A DNA stretch of 64,000 bases from CBDFHC01 sp965247585 (lineage in GTDB: Bacteria > Chloroflexota > Dehalococcoidia > Lucifugimonadales > GCA-2712585), in NCBI GenBank assembly GCA_965247585.1, contig CBDFHC010000004.1, positions 186,001-250,000 on the forward strand, read 5' to 3'. Shown here piece by piece: positions 53,617 through 62,151 of this stretch (within the stretch, counting starts at the first letter, position 1; the number at the start of each line of letters is the position of its first letter). The notes beneath the pieces are model-generated. The model ran no database searches. It was not told where the DNA came from and saw nothing but the letters and a program-made list of their open reading frames with translations. Position numbers and translations under genes: made by a program.

Positions 53617-54081
53617 ATGTATAGCAAGAGTGCGTTAGGCCAGGAGCAGTGTCAGGCGGCGATTGCCGCGGTGACGGCGGAGTTCAGAAAGAATCCCGAT
53701 AGCCCGCCGTGGACAATGGCGATTGTGGATGATGCGGGAAACATGCTGGCGTTCACCCGGTCGGACGGGGCGGGGCCGACACTGGGCAGGAATTGCATCA
53801 AGAAGGCGTACACATCGGCGATGACGGGTGCCAGCACCAAGGTGTTTGGGGAGAGGCGGCCGGGAGAGACGGACTACGCGGCTGGGTTGGAGGAGCACGG
53901 TTGGAGCCTGCCGGAAATGGGGGACCCGATGCTGATGGTGATTTCGGGGGGAATCTGCGTTCGCGACCCATTGAATAACGCCGTGCTAGGGGGCATCGGC
54001 GTCTCGGGGCTGCCGTACGGCCCGGGGGACCACGACATGGCGCTGGTAGGGTTGGAGGCGATGGGGCTGGAGGGGGGATAA
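53617..54081 (+). CDS. GlcG/HbpS-family protein
   Basis: 154 aa from ATG 53617. MAIVDDAGNMLAFTRSDGAG, KAYTSAMTGAST and GGIGVSGLPYGPGDHDMAL match the GlcG/HbpS fold, which binds haem or small metabolites and often accompanies glycolate or dicarboxylate pathways. Follows the ABM gene by 51 bp. Confidence 0.87.
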   Translation: MYSKSALGQEQCQAAIAAVTAEFRKNPDSPPWTMAIVDDAGNMLAFTRSDGAGPTLGRNCIKKAYTSAMTGASTKVFGERRPGETDYAAGLEEHGWSLPEMGDPMLMVISGGICVRDPLNNAVLGGIGVSGLPYGPGDHDMALVGLEAMGLEGG

Positions 54082-54096
54082 GGAGTTTTATTAGAA

Positions 54097-54211
54097 GGTT
54101 TTGAGGGACACCCTCAGACTGCCGCCAGAAAGGGCCATTCTCCTCTGGACTACACCTTGGTAGTCGAACGTAGAGTAGAGACGGTGTTATTTCCATAGGA
54201 ATGACATGCAG
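54097..54211. repeat. Dispersed palindromic repeat, copy C
   Basis: TTGAGGGACACCCTCAGACT, then CCGCCAGAAAGGGCCATTCT and CCTCTGG, followed by a tail TAGAGTAGAGACGGTG..TTTCCATAGGAATGAC shared with copy D. Confidence 0.75.
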
Positions 54212-54274
54212 GGGAGTTGGCTTGAGATAGAGTATGGTGGGAACGGCAAAAGCAGGAAACGGAGGAGAAGCGAG

Positions 54275-55393
54275 TTGAGCAAGGCCAGGGTTGTATCCTC
54301 AGACTCCCACGTGCTGGAGCCGGCCAGCCTATGGCTGGACCGGATGGACCCGAAGTGGGGGGACAGCATACCGAAGGTGGTGGCCGGGGAGCAGAGCGAT
54401 AACTGGTACGTGGAGGGGCTGAAGCTGGGGATAGTGGGGACCTTCGGAGCGTCGGCGGGGATGCGATTCGAAAATCCCGGTGACATAGTGCGGGACGGCC
54501 GGATGGCGGACGTACACCCAGGGGGATACGACCCGGTATCTAGGATGCGGGACCTGGATATGGACGGGGTGGACGTGGATATGTTGTACCCGTCGTTCGC
54601 GTTCGAGATGTTCGCGGTGCCGAACCAGGCGCTGGTGCGGGCAATCTTCGCGACGTACAACGATTGGGTGGTGGAGTTCAGCAGCGCGTACCCGGAGCGT
54701 ATGAAGGCGATAGCGATGATACTGCTGGACGACGGTATTGAAGAGGGGATAGCGGAGCTGCGCAGGGCGGCGGGGTTGGGGATGGTGGGGGCGATGATAA
54801 GCGTGGTGCCGCGGGAGGGTGAGGGCTACGACGAGCCGATGTACGAGCCGTTTTGGACGGCGGCGGAAGAGCTGGAAATGCCGCTGAGCCTGCACGTATC
54901 CACGGGGAGGCCGAGGGGGTCGGGCGGCCCGGCGCGGTTGCTTTCGCTGGGGGGTCCCTCGATGGCCAACGTGGACTACTGGGTGAGGATGTGCATTTGT
55001 CAGATGGTGTACTCGGGGGTGTTCGAACGGCACCCCGGGTTGCAGGTGGTGAGCGTGGAGCAGGACGTGGCCTGGGCGCCGTACTTGCTCGGCCGGATGG
55101 ACCTGATCTACACGGAGCGAGCGGCACAAACGCCGTACCGGTTTGAGGGTGGCAAGCTGCCCAGCGACTTCATGCGAGGGAACGTGAACTACAGCTTCCA
55201 GGAGGATATCCTAGGCATTCGGGACCGGGAGATGATAGGGATGGACCGGCTGATGTGGGGGTCTGACTATCCGCACGCGGAGTCGACGTTTCCGAAGTCG
55301 CGGGAGATACTGGAAAGCATACTGGACGGGGTGCCGGAGGACGAGCGGGAGATGATTGTGGGGGGCAACTGTGCGAGGTTGTATAAGCTGTAG
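54275..55393 (+). CDS. Amidohydrolase-2 family protein
   Basis: 372 aa from TTG 54275, preceded by GGAGGAGAAGC; the frame is open to 54206 but has no homology there. VVSSDSHVLEPASLWLDRMD gives the N-terminal metal motif, GVDVDMLYPSFAFEMFAVPN and MPLSLHVSTGRPRG are barrel strands, and LMWGSDYPHAESTFP is the C-terminal Asp metal ligand region. Typical of decarboxylases or hydrolases of aromatic acids. Confidence 0.88.
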   Translation: MSKARVVSSDSHVLEPASLWLDRMDPKWGDSIPKVVAGEQSDNWYVEGLKLGIVGTFGASAGMRFENPGDIVRDGRMADVHPGGYDPVSRMRDLDMDGVDVDMLYPSFAFEMFAVPNQALVRAIFATYNDWVVEFSSAYPERMKAIAMILLDDGIEEGIAELRRAAGLGMVGAMISVVPREGEGYDEPMYEPFWTAAEELEMPLSLHVSTGRPRGSGGPARLLSLGGPSMANVDYWVRMCICQMVYSGVFERHPGLQVVSVEQDVAWAPYLLGRMDLIYTERAAQTPYRFEGGKLPSDFMRGNVNYSFQEDILGIRDREMIGMDRLMWGSDYPHAESTFPKSREILESILDGVPEDEREMIVGGNCARLYKL

Positions 55394-55588
55394 TATCCGG
55401 AGAGATGGGCGGTATCTTGCGAGACCCGGGCCGTGGTGGTCTGGGTCTTTTGGGGTTTTCTGGAGAATCAGCCATGGGGTTGGGTATCACCACCGGGGAT
55501 GAAAATCTTAATCAGGTTGTTCCTTAAGGAACCTTGCTAGTTGCCGTTGTGGGGGTTAGTAGTAAGGGCGGTGGGTAGCGACATTTGA

Positions 55589-55762
55589 ACGGATAACAAA
55601 TCACAGGCTGGTGGTTCCCATAGTCCCGCCCGGGAAGGTTTAAGAAACGAATTTCTGAAGGACACCCTCAGACTCCCGCCTACCAGGGGCCATCCCCATC
55701 TGGACTCCCCCTTGGTAAGCGCAGGTAGAGTAGGGACGGTGCTATTTTCATAGGAATGACTT
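55589..55762. repeat. Dispersed palindromic repeat, copy D
   Basis: AAATCACAGGCTGGTGGTTC head, CTGAAGGACACCCTCAGACT, CCCGCCTACCAGGGGCCATC, CCCATCTGGACTCCC, then the TAGAGTAGGGACGGTG tail as in copy C. Confidence 0.75.
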
Positions 55763-55830
55763 GAGTTGTGCGGACGCTCAACATGCGACAAGGTGGCGCT
55801 GAAAATACTGACGACGGCAATAATTCACAA

Positions 55831-55870
55831 CCTCAGAGGGGAACGACTCCCTCTGGACTCCCCTTTGACG
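55831..55870. repeat. Dispersed palindromic repeat, partial copy E
   Basis: CCTCAGAGGGGAACGACTCC then CTCTGGACTCCCCTTTG corresponds to the tail palindrome only. Confidence 0.55.
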
Positions 55871-56046
55871 TGGCGTCAAGGGGGGACGGGGAGGAACGGA
55901 GGGGAATCAAACCACGGCAAAGGAAATGCTGACGGGCTGGTAGGGGGTCCACAGGCGTGCGAACTGGGTTATGATGAGTGGCCGCATGCGGTATTGACAC
56001 CGGAGATGCGGGGGCGGGGCATCACTTTGGCTGGAGAGCGATTAGT

Positions 56047-57440
56047 ATGTTTGTGAAGCAGATACGAATTGAGAGCGTAGGGAATTCGTCATACCTGGTG
56101 GGTTCGGAGGAGACGAAGGAGTGCGTAGTGGTGGACCCGGTGCGGGACGTGGACCTGTATATGGCGGAGGCGGAGCGGCAGGGGATGACGATCCGGTACT
56201 CGGTGGAGACGCACGTACACAACGATTTCATTTCGGGAAGCCGGGAGCTGGCGGCTCGGACGGGGGCTACGGTGTGCGCCAGCGCGGTGGGGGGGCTGTC
56301 ATTCGACCACCGTTCGTTGAGGGCGGGTGAGACGATTGAGGTTGGGGAGGTGAAGCTGACTGTTATGGCGACGCCAGGGCATACGCCGGAGCACGTCTCG
56401 TATCTGGCGTCGGACGGATCGGAGGGAGGGGGGCCACAGGCGCTGTTCAGCGGCGGCGCATTGCTGGTGGGCGGGGTTGCCCGGAGCGACATGTTGGGGA
56501 AGCAGCTAGCGCCGTTCCTGGGGCGGTGGTTCCACCGGACTATTAACCGGGAGCTGAAGCCGCTGGACGACGGAGTGACGGTGTACCCGATGCACGGAGG
56601 CGGGTCTTTCTGCATGGCGACGGCGCCGGGGTTCGCGGCGACGACCACAACGATTGGGCAGGAGAGGACGTCGAACCCGTTTTTTCAGGCGAGGACGGAG
56701 TTCGATTTTCTGGACCTGGCGCTGGGAGAGTTGCAGTCGTATCCCTCGTATTTCAAGCGGATGGCGACGATAAACCGGCAGGGTGCAAGGATTCTGGGGC
56801 AAGTGCCGCAGCTCTTCCCGCTTTCGCCGCGGGAGGTGTGGCAGAGGGTGCAGGGAGATGGGATCGCGATTGACTCGCGGGCGCCGAAGGAGTTCGCCGC
56901 AGGGCATGTGCCGCGGTCTTACGCAGTGGCCGCAGGGGACGCGTTTGCCACGTGGGTGGGATGGCTGGTGGAGCCGGGGAGGCCGCTGGTGCTGGTGCTG
57001 GACGAGGGCGCGGACACGGAGCAGTTCGTGAGGCAGCTAATTCGTATAGGGTGCGACTCGCCGGACGGGTATTTGGAGGGAGGGATGGAGGCGTGGGAGA
57101 GGGCGCGGCTGCCGATTTCGAGGACGAAGATGGTGACGGCGGAGGAGTTGCACGGGTTGATGGAAGGTGGAGAGGGGCCGCAGCCGTTAGACGTGCGGTT
57201 CAGACACGAGTGGAAGGCGGGACACCTGCCGGGGCGCTGGCGGTGGAGCTGGGGAGCCTGCCGGAGCACGTGGACTCGCTGCCGCGGGATATATCGTACG
57301 CAACGATTTGCGCGGCAGGGTTCCGGGCGGCGACGGCGGCCAGCTTACTGGAGCGGGAGGGGTTCGAGGAGGTGGTGCTAGTGGAAGGGGGGACGGGCAA
57401 GTGGTCGGAGGCAGGGTACCCGTTGGAGAAGGGGGAGTAG
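56047..57440 (+). pseudogene. MBL-fold hydrolase with two rhodanese domains (persulfide-dioxygenase-like), one-base frameshift
   Basis: From ATG 56047: VETHVHNDFISGSRELA (metal ligands), VMATPGHTPEHVSYLA and VYPMHGGGSF form the MBL domain. The first rhodanese has no Cys at the active loop (VLVLDEGADTEQF). The second needs a +1 base at the GGGG run 57231-57234 to join DVRFRHEWKAGHLPG to ALAVELGSLPEHV and ATICAAGFRAATA, the CxxGxR active loop, ending at 57440. This layout matches CstB/ETHE1-type sulfur enzymes that handle persulfides. The homopolymer shift could be a sequencing error. Confidence 0.82.
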
Positions 57441-57444
57441 GAGC

Positions 57445-57500
57445 GGAAGGACACCGTCAGACTCCCGGCAAAGGGGCACTGCCCCTCTGCACTCCCGTTT
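57445..57500. repeat. Dispersed palindromic repeat, copy F
   Basis: AAGGACACCGTCAGACTCCC followed by AAAGGGGCACTGCCCCTCTG: tail unit with an AGGGGCA-C-TGCCCCT hairpin. Confidence 0.65.
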
Positions 57501-57628
57501 CTCTCTGCTCCGCGTAGATGGAGAGGGCGTAGGGTCCGTCCAAGCCACCGGCGCCGGCGAATATAGCGATGGTCCCCCTTGCCGCTCCTGGCTGCGCTCT
57601 GCTAGGCTGGATGCCATTCTGAGATTGG

Positions 57629-58384
57629 ATGGCGCTGGTGACTGAGGGCAGACCGGTAAAAGCGTCGCTGTTTGTGACGTGTCTGGTGGACCAGCTTTAC
57701 CCGGAGGTGGGGGAGGCAGTCGTGCGGGTGCTGCGTCGGCAGGGCGTAACGGTGGAGTTTCCGCCGGGGCAGACGTGCTGCGGGCAGCCGCTGTTGAACT
57801 CAGGGTATCGCAAGGACGCCACGGAGCTGGCGCGCCGGGTGGTGCGGGAGTTCGGGGGGGCGGAATACGTGGTTGTGCCGTCGGGGTCGTGCGCGGCGAT
57901 GATGAAGGTCTACTACCCGGAGCTGCTAGCAGAGGACGAGGAGTTGGGGCCGCAAGCCCGGGCGATGAGCGAGCGGGTTTTCGAGTTCTCGGAGTTCCTG
58001 GTGAAGGTGCTGGGGGTGAGGGACGTGGGGTCCGGGTTTCGGGGGAAGGTGGCGTACCATCTTTCGTGTCACCTGCTGAGGGAGCTGGGGGTGGAGGAGG
58101 AGCCGGTAGCGCTGTTACGGGGGGTGCCCGGAGCCGAGCTGGTGGAGCTGCCGGACGCGAGGACGTGCTGCGGCTTTGGAGGGACGTTTTCGGTGAAGTA
58201 CCCCGGGATTTCGGAGGCGATGCTAGAGGATAAGCTGGCGTGCGTGGGGCGCAGCGGCGCGGAGGTGTTGACGGCGTGCGACGCGAGCTGCCTGATGCAC
58301 ATGGGAGGCGGGTTGTCGCGGCAGGGCAGCGATGTGAGGACGATGCATTTGGCGGAAGTGCTGGCCGTGGAGGGAGAGGGATGA
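57629..58384 (+). CDS. lutA: (Fe-S)-binding protein LutA, lactate utilisation
   Basis: 251 aa with two CCG domains: TCCGQPLLNSGYRKDA and TCCGFGGTFSVKYP, plus SCHLLRELG. LutA, LutB and LutC together oxidise L-lactate to pyruvate via Fe-S clusters. Starts at ATG 57629. Separated from lutB by a 346-bp gap containing repeat copy G. Confidence 0.93.
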   Translation: MALVTEGRPVKASLFVTCLVDQLYPEVGEAVVRVLRRQGVTVEFPPGQTCCGQPLLNSGYRKDATELARRVVREFGGAEYVVVPSGSCAAMMKVYYPELLAEDEELGPQARAMSERVFEFSEFLVKVLGVRDVGSGFRGKVAYHLSCHLLRELGVEEEPVALLRGVPGAELVELPDARTCCGFGGTFSVKYPGISEAMLEDKLACVGRSGAEVLTACDASCLMHMGGGLSRQGSDVRTMHLAEVLAVEGEG

Positions 58385-58448
58385 GGGATATGCAGAGGCG
58401 GCACACGGCCATCTAAGGGAAGACATTTCTATTTTCGAGGCAATCCGT

Positions 58449-58612
58449 AATGGCGATGGGTATCGCCACCACAGAGGACTGAAAATCACAGGTTGGTGGT
58501 ACCCACCCACCCGCCCAGGAAGGTTTATAAAGTTAAAGTCTGAGGGACGCCCTCAGACTCCCGTCAGAGAACCCAGGTTCCCTGCACCCTCCTGTGGGGC
58601 CGGTTCTGGAGG
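58449..58612. repeat. Dispersed palindromic repeat, copy G (longest)
   Basis: ATGGCGATGGGTATCGCCAC head hairpin, AAAATCACAGGTTGGTGGTA, CCCACCCACCCGCCC, then CTGAGGGACGCCCTCAGACT and AACCCAGGTTCCCTGCACCC, CCTGTGGGGCCGG. The full length aligns with copy A, including the part that lies in the ThyX-like gene. Confidence 0.8.
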
Positions 58613-58730
58613 TAACCGGGGCTTTATTTTCGGGAGAACGGGTTGGAAAAAGGCACAGCTGGCGAGCTGATGCTGGTTCAGGAGAGCAGGCGAGTGGTCA
58701 ACAATGCAGTGATGGCTGGGGAGGGAATAG

Positions 58731-60161
58731 ATGGCTGAGGTGAAGACGGGGGAGTTCCGGCGGGCGTCGGCGAAGGTGCTGGCGGACGAGCGGTTGCAGT
58801 CGCACCTGGGGCGGTCCATGGGGGTGTTCGATGGGGCCAGGCAGGAGGCGATTGAGGAGCTTTCGGTGGAGCGGTGGGAGGAGCTTCGGGAGGAGGGGAG
58901 GCGGATCAAGGCGCACACGATGGACAACCTGGACTACTACCTGGAGCTGCTGACGGACCGGGTTATTGCCAACGGCGGGGAGGTGCACTTCGCGAGAGAC
59001 TCGGAGGAGGCGCGGGCGATAGTGGGAGAGATTGCGAAGTCTCGGGGGCTGAAGCGGGCGATCAAAAGCAAGTCCATGGTGTCTGAGGAGATGGGGCTGA
59101 ACGAGTACCTGGAAGGGATAGGCGTTGAGCCGGTGGAAACGGACCTGGGTGAGTACATTATCCAGCTGGCGGGGGAGACGCCGTTCCACTTAATCGCCCC
59201 AGCGATGCACAAGACGAAAGAGGAAGTGTCTGCGCTGTTTGAGGAGAAGATACAGCGGCCGAACCTGACGGAGATAGAGGATATGGCGGGGGCGGCGCGG
59301 GAGGTGCTGCGGGAGAAGCTGGTATCAGCGGACATGGGGATCACGGGGGCGAACTTCCTGGTGGCGGAGACGGGGACACTGGTGTTGGTGACGAACGAGG
59401 GTAACGGGCGGTTCTGCACTTCGATGCCAAGGGTGCACGTGGCGATAGCGGGGATGGAGAAGCTGGTGCCTTCGTTGGAGGACCTTGGGGTGTTCATGCG
59501 TCTGCTGCCCAGGGCGGCGACGGGGCAGCGGATAAGCAGCTACGTAACGCACGTTTCGGGGCCACGGAGGAGGGAGGACGAGGACGGGCCGGAGGAGTTT
59601 CACCTGGTTATTGTGGACAACGGCCGGACCAAGTTGCTGAGGGACCCGGAGTTGCGGGAGGCGCTGTATTGTATCCGGTGCGGGGCGTGTCTGAACACGT
59701 GCCCGGTATATAAAAAGGTTGGTGGCCACGCGTACGGTTGGGTGTACCCAGGGCCCATCGGCGCGGTGGTGTCGCCGGTGATGGTGGGGCTGGGGAAGGC
59801 TAAAGACCTGCCGTTCGCGTCCAGCCTATGCGGGGCGTGCCGGGAGGTGTGCCCCATCAAGATCAACATCCCGCACATGCTATTGAAACTCAGAAACGAT
59901 CTCACGGAAGGGGAGGTGAAGGCGCCGGTCAGCGAGCGGTTGTTAGCGCGGATGTACCGGCGGCTGATGAGCAGTCCGGGAAGGCTTCCGTTGGCGCACC
60001 GAATCGGACGTTGGTTGCAGAGGCCGCTGGTGCGGAACGGGGTGATCAAAAAGGTACCATTTCCGCCGTTCTCGAAGTGGACGCGAAAGAGGGACCTGCG
60101 GTCGATGCCGCCAAAGAGCTTCCGGCAGACCTGGCGGGAAAGGCTGTCTAAGGAGGGGTGA
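58731..60161 (+). CDS. lutB: LutB, LUD-domain Fe-S protein of lactate utilisation
   Basis: 476 aa. N-terminal LUD domain (MDNLDYYLELLTDRVIANGG; NFLVAETGTLVLVTNEGNGR), then two 4Fe-4S motifs (CIRCGACLNTCPVYKKVG and SLCGACREVCPIKINIP) and a C-terminal LutB extension. Overlaps lutC by one base (TGATG). Confidence 0.95.
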   Translation: MAEVKTGEFRRASAKVLADERLQSHLGRSMGVFDGARQEAIEELSVERWEELREEGRRIKAHTMDNLDYYLELLTDRVIANGGEVHFARDSEEARAIVGEIAKSRGLKRAIKSKSMVSEEMGLNEYLEGIGVEPVETDLGEYIIQLAGETPFHLIAPAMHKTKEEVSALFEEKIQRPNLTEIEDMAGAAREVLREKLVSADMGITGANFLVAETGTLVLVTNEGNGRFCTSMPRVHVAIAGMEKLVPSLEDLGVFMRLLPRAATGQRISSYVTHVSGPRRREDEDGPEEFHLVIVDNGRTKLLRDPELREALYCIRCGACLNTCPVYKKVGGHAYGWVYPGPIGAVVSPVMVGLGKAKDLPFASSLCGACREVCPIKINIPHMLLKLRNDLTEGEVKAPVSERLLARMYRRLMSSPGRLPLAHRIGRWLQRPLVRNGVIKKVPFPPFSKWTRKRDLRSMPPKSFRQTWRERLSKEG

Positions 60162-60901
60162 TGTCGGGAGGATTGGGAACGTCTCGAGGTGATTTTATAG
60201 AGTCGGTGCGGGAGGCACTGGGGAGGCGGGGGGGCGAGCCGGAGGAGGCGTACGCGCCGCTAAAGGAGGAGATGGCCTCGTTGGAGGCGCGGGTGAAGGA
60301 GACGTTGGAACGGCTGGAAACTCGCCGTGGGGCGCTGCTGACGGAGCTGGCGCGGGTATCTGAGCTGCGGGGGTGGAAGGTGCATCGGGCCGCCGGGGCG
60401 GAGGAAGCGCTGGACTACGTTCGCACGGTGGCAGAAGGGCTGAAGGCGCAGAGGGTGGTAAGGTCCGACGAGGAGGTTTTCCACAGCGTGCCGGTGGACG
60501 GGGTACTGGAGGGAATGGGGGCGCAGGTGATGGTGATGGCACGGGACCAGGAGAAGGCCGAGGGGTTCGAACCAGCGACGGCGGAGCTGGGCGTGACGGG
60601 GGTGGACTACGCGGTGGCGGAGACGGGCACGGCGGTAGTGCTCCCGCGCCGAGGGGTGAGCCGAGTGGTCTCGCTGCTGCCGCCGGTACACCTGGCGTTG
60701 GTCAGACCGGGCGAGGTGCTGGAGAGCTTGGACGACTTGTACCTGCTTCGCAGATGGGCGTATTACCAGGGCGGCGGCGACATGGGGAGCTATCTGAGTT
60801 TCATAACGGGGCCGAGCCGGACGGCGGATATTGAACAGACGCTGGTGATTGGGGCGCACGGGCCGAGGGAGACGCACATGGTGATTCTGGAGGAGGAGTA
60901 G
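60161..60901 (+). CDS. lutC: LutC, LUD-domain protein of lactate utilisation
   Basis: 246 aa from ATG 60161 (AAGGAGGG upstream; GTG 60158 also possible). Contains the LUD core VDYAVAETGTAVVLPRRGVS and LLPPVHLALVRPGEVLESLD, ending GAHGPRETHMVILEEE. The next ORF follows without a gap. Confidence 0.94.
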   Translation: MSGGLGTSRGDFIESVREALGRRGGEPEEAYAPLKEEMASLEARVKETLERLETRRGALLTELARVSELRGWKVHRAAGAEEALDYVRTVAEGLKAQRVVRSDEEVFHSVPVDGVLEGMGAQVMVMARDQEKAEGFEPATAELGVTGVDYAVAETGTAVVLPRRGVSRVVSLLPPVHLALVRPGEVLESLDDLYLLRRWAYYQGGGDMGSYLSFITGPSRTADIEQTLVIGAHGPRETHMVILEEE

Positions 60902-61243
60902 ATGCCGGTACGAGTGGGTTTTGTGCCGCACCGGATGCGGCTGCTGCAAGAGGAGTTGGAGAAGATTGTGGAGCTTCTGCCCAGCCTGGGGATCAAGAAG
61001 TGCATACTGTTGAACCCGCTATACCCGGGGGCGGTGAAGCCGGACACGAGCCTGAGGCTGGTGATGGTGATGGACGACGACCGGCCGTTTGTGAGGAGGC
61101 CGGACTTTTTCTATAGCCACCTTTCGCCGTCTGTGGCGGCGGACTTCTATCCGTACACGCCGGAGGAGATGGAAGCGATGGAGGCGGGGGACTCGGCGTT
61201 GAGCCGCGCGATAAGTAAAGGCGAGGTGGTGTATGACGGGTGA
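60902..61243 (+). CDS. Degenerate MNT-type nucleotidyltransferase (HEPN partner)
   Basis: 113 aa starting at the base after the lutC stop. LGIKKCILLNPLYPGAVKPD and TSLRLVMVMD align with the MNT motif ILFGSYARGEARPDSDIDLLVV, but G-S is N-P and the D-x-D is S-L-R. The fold is likely kept, the catalytic residues not. It overlaps the HEPN gene by 11 bp, so it forms an MNT-HEPN pair in which the MNT is probably only a binding antitoxin. Confidence 0.72.
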   Translation: MPVRVGFVPHRMRLLQEELEKIVELLPSLGIKKCILLNPLYPGAVKPDTSLRLVMVMDDDRPFVRRPDFFYSHLSPSVAADFYPYTPEEMEAMEAGDSALSRAISKGEVVYDG

Positions 61244-61649
61244 CCGCATGGCGGAGGGAAGCCGCTGGATGAGGCAGAGCGAACAGGACCTTTCGGACGC
61301 GCAGCTTTCGAAGGAGCATGAGAGGTACAACCTCGCGTGCTTTATGGCCCAGCAGTGCGGAGAAAAGGCGGTGAAGGGGTACTTGTACGCCAGGGGTGCG
61401 GAGGACGTTTGGGGGAACTCGCTGGCGGACTTGTGCGAGGACGCGAAGTACTTCGAGATGCTGTTCGACGTGTTGAAGTCGCGGGCGATATTTCTGGACA
61501 AGTATTACGAGCTGACGCGGTATCCGAATTTTCTGCCGGGCGGGATACCCTCTGAGGTGTTCGACGTGCTGGAGGCGGAGAGGGCGATTGAGCTGGCGGA
61601 GGAGGTGGTGAGGTTTGTGAAGGAGCGGATGGGGGAGATAGAGGGGTAG
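61233..61649 (+). CDS. HEPN-domain protein
   Basis: 138 aa. WMRQSEQDLSDAQLSKEHER, YNLACFMAQQCGEKAVKGYL and a C-terminal RYPNFLPGGIPSEVFDVLEA are the standard HEPN layout (AxQQxxEKxxKgyL). ATG 61233 overlaps the MNT-like gene. Probably the toxin/RNase of the pair; its location right after lutC may place it in the same transcript. Confidence 0.9.
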   Translation: MTGDRMAEGSRWMRQSEQDLSDAQLSKEHERYNLACFMAQQCGEKAVKGYLYARGAEDVWGNSLADLCEDAKYFEMLFDVLKSRAIFLDKYYELTRYPNFLPGGIPSEVFDVLEAERAIELAEEVVRFVKERMGEIEG

Positions 61650-61660
61650 GTATAGAGATA

Positions 61661-61724
61661 ATTTCTGAGGGACACCCTCAGACTCCCGCCAGCGGGGGAA
61701 ATCCCCCTCTGGATTCCCCTTTAG
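61661..61724. repeat. Dispersed palindromic repeat, copy H
   Basis: TTTCTGAGGGACACCCTCAG then ACTCCCGCCAGCGGGGGAAA and TCCCCCTCTGGATTCCCCTT: cleanest copy of the tail unit, 11 bp after the HEPN stop. Confidence 0.78.
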
Positions 61725-61788
61725 GGCACTCCAGGAGAATTGCCGGGGCTAATTTTGGGGCACCACTCGGGTTGAGGGCATCTATCGG

Positions 61789-62151
61789 ATGACGGTGAGC
61801 AGAAGGAAGGCGTGGGAGTATGCGGAGGAGCTGCTTTCGGTGCCACGGAGCAGGTTGAAGGTAAGGCTGCGGCACGGGAAGACGGGGGTGGCGCTGGTGC
61901 ATCAGGGCCGGGTGCTGACGCGGTGCTACGAGTCCGAGGTGGGAAAGGCGGGGGCGCACTTCATGGCGAGGGCGCTGGGTGTGGAGACGCCGGGGCCGGG
62001 GGAATCGGTGGAGGCATTGGTGAGCACAGGGGTGCTGTTCCGGGCGATATCCATAGCGTCGCTGGACCTGAGGAGGGCGGCGACGCACGCGATACTGGCG
62101 AGGATGCTGGATGAGGCGGAGTTGCAGCGGGGCGGCGGAGAGGCGACCTAG
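61789..62151 (+). CDS. Hypothetical protein
   Basis: 120 aa. LRHGKTGVALVHQGRVLTRC, YESEVGKAGAHFMARALGVE and SIASLDLRRAATHAIL are well-formed and look like a compact alpha/beta domain. No family recognised. It overlaps the 3' end of the aminotransferase by 4 bp on the opposite strand. Confidence 0.6.
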   Translation: MTVSRRKAWEYAEELLSVPRSRLKVRLRHGKTGVALVHQGRVLTRCYESEVGKAGAHFMARALGVETPGPGESVEALVSTGVLFRAISIASLDLRRAATHAILARMLDEAELQRGGGEAT

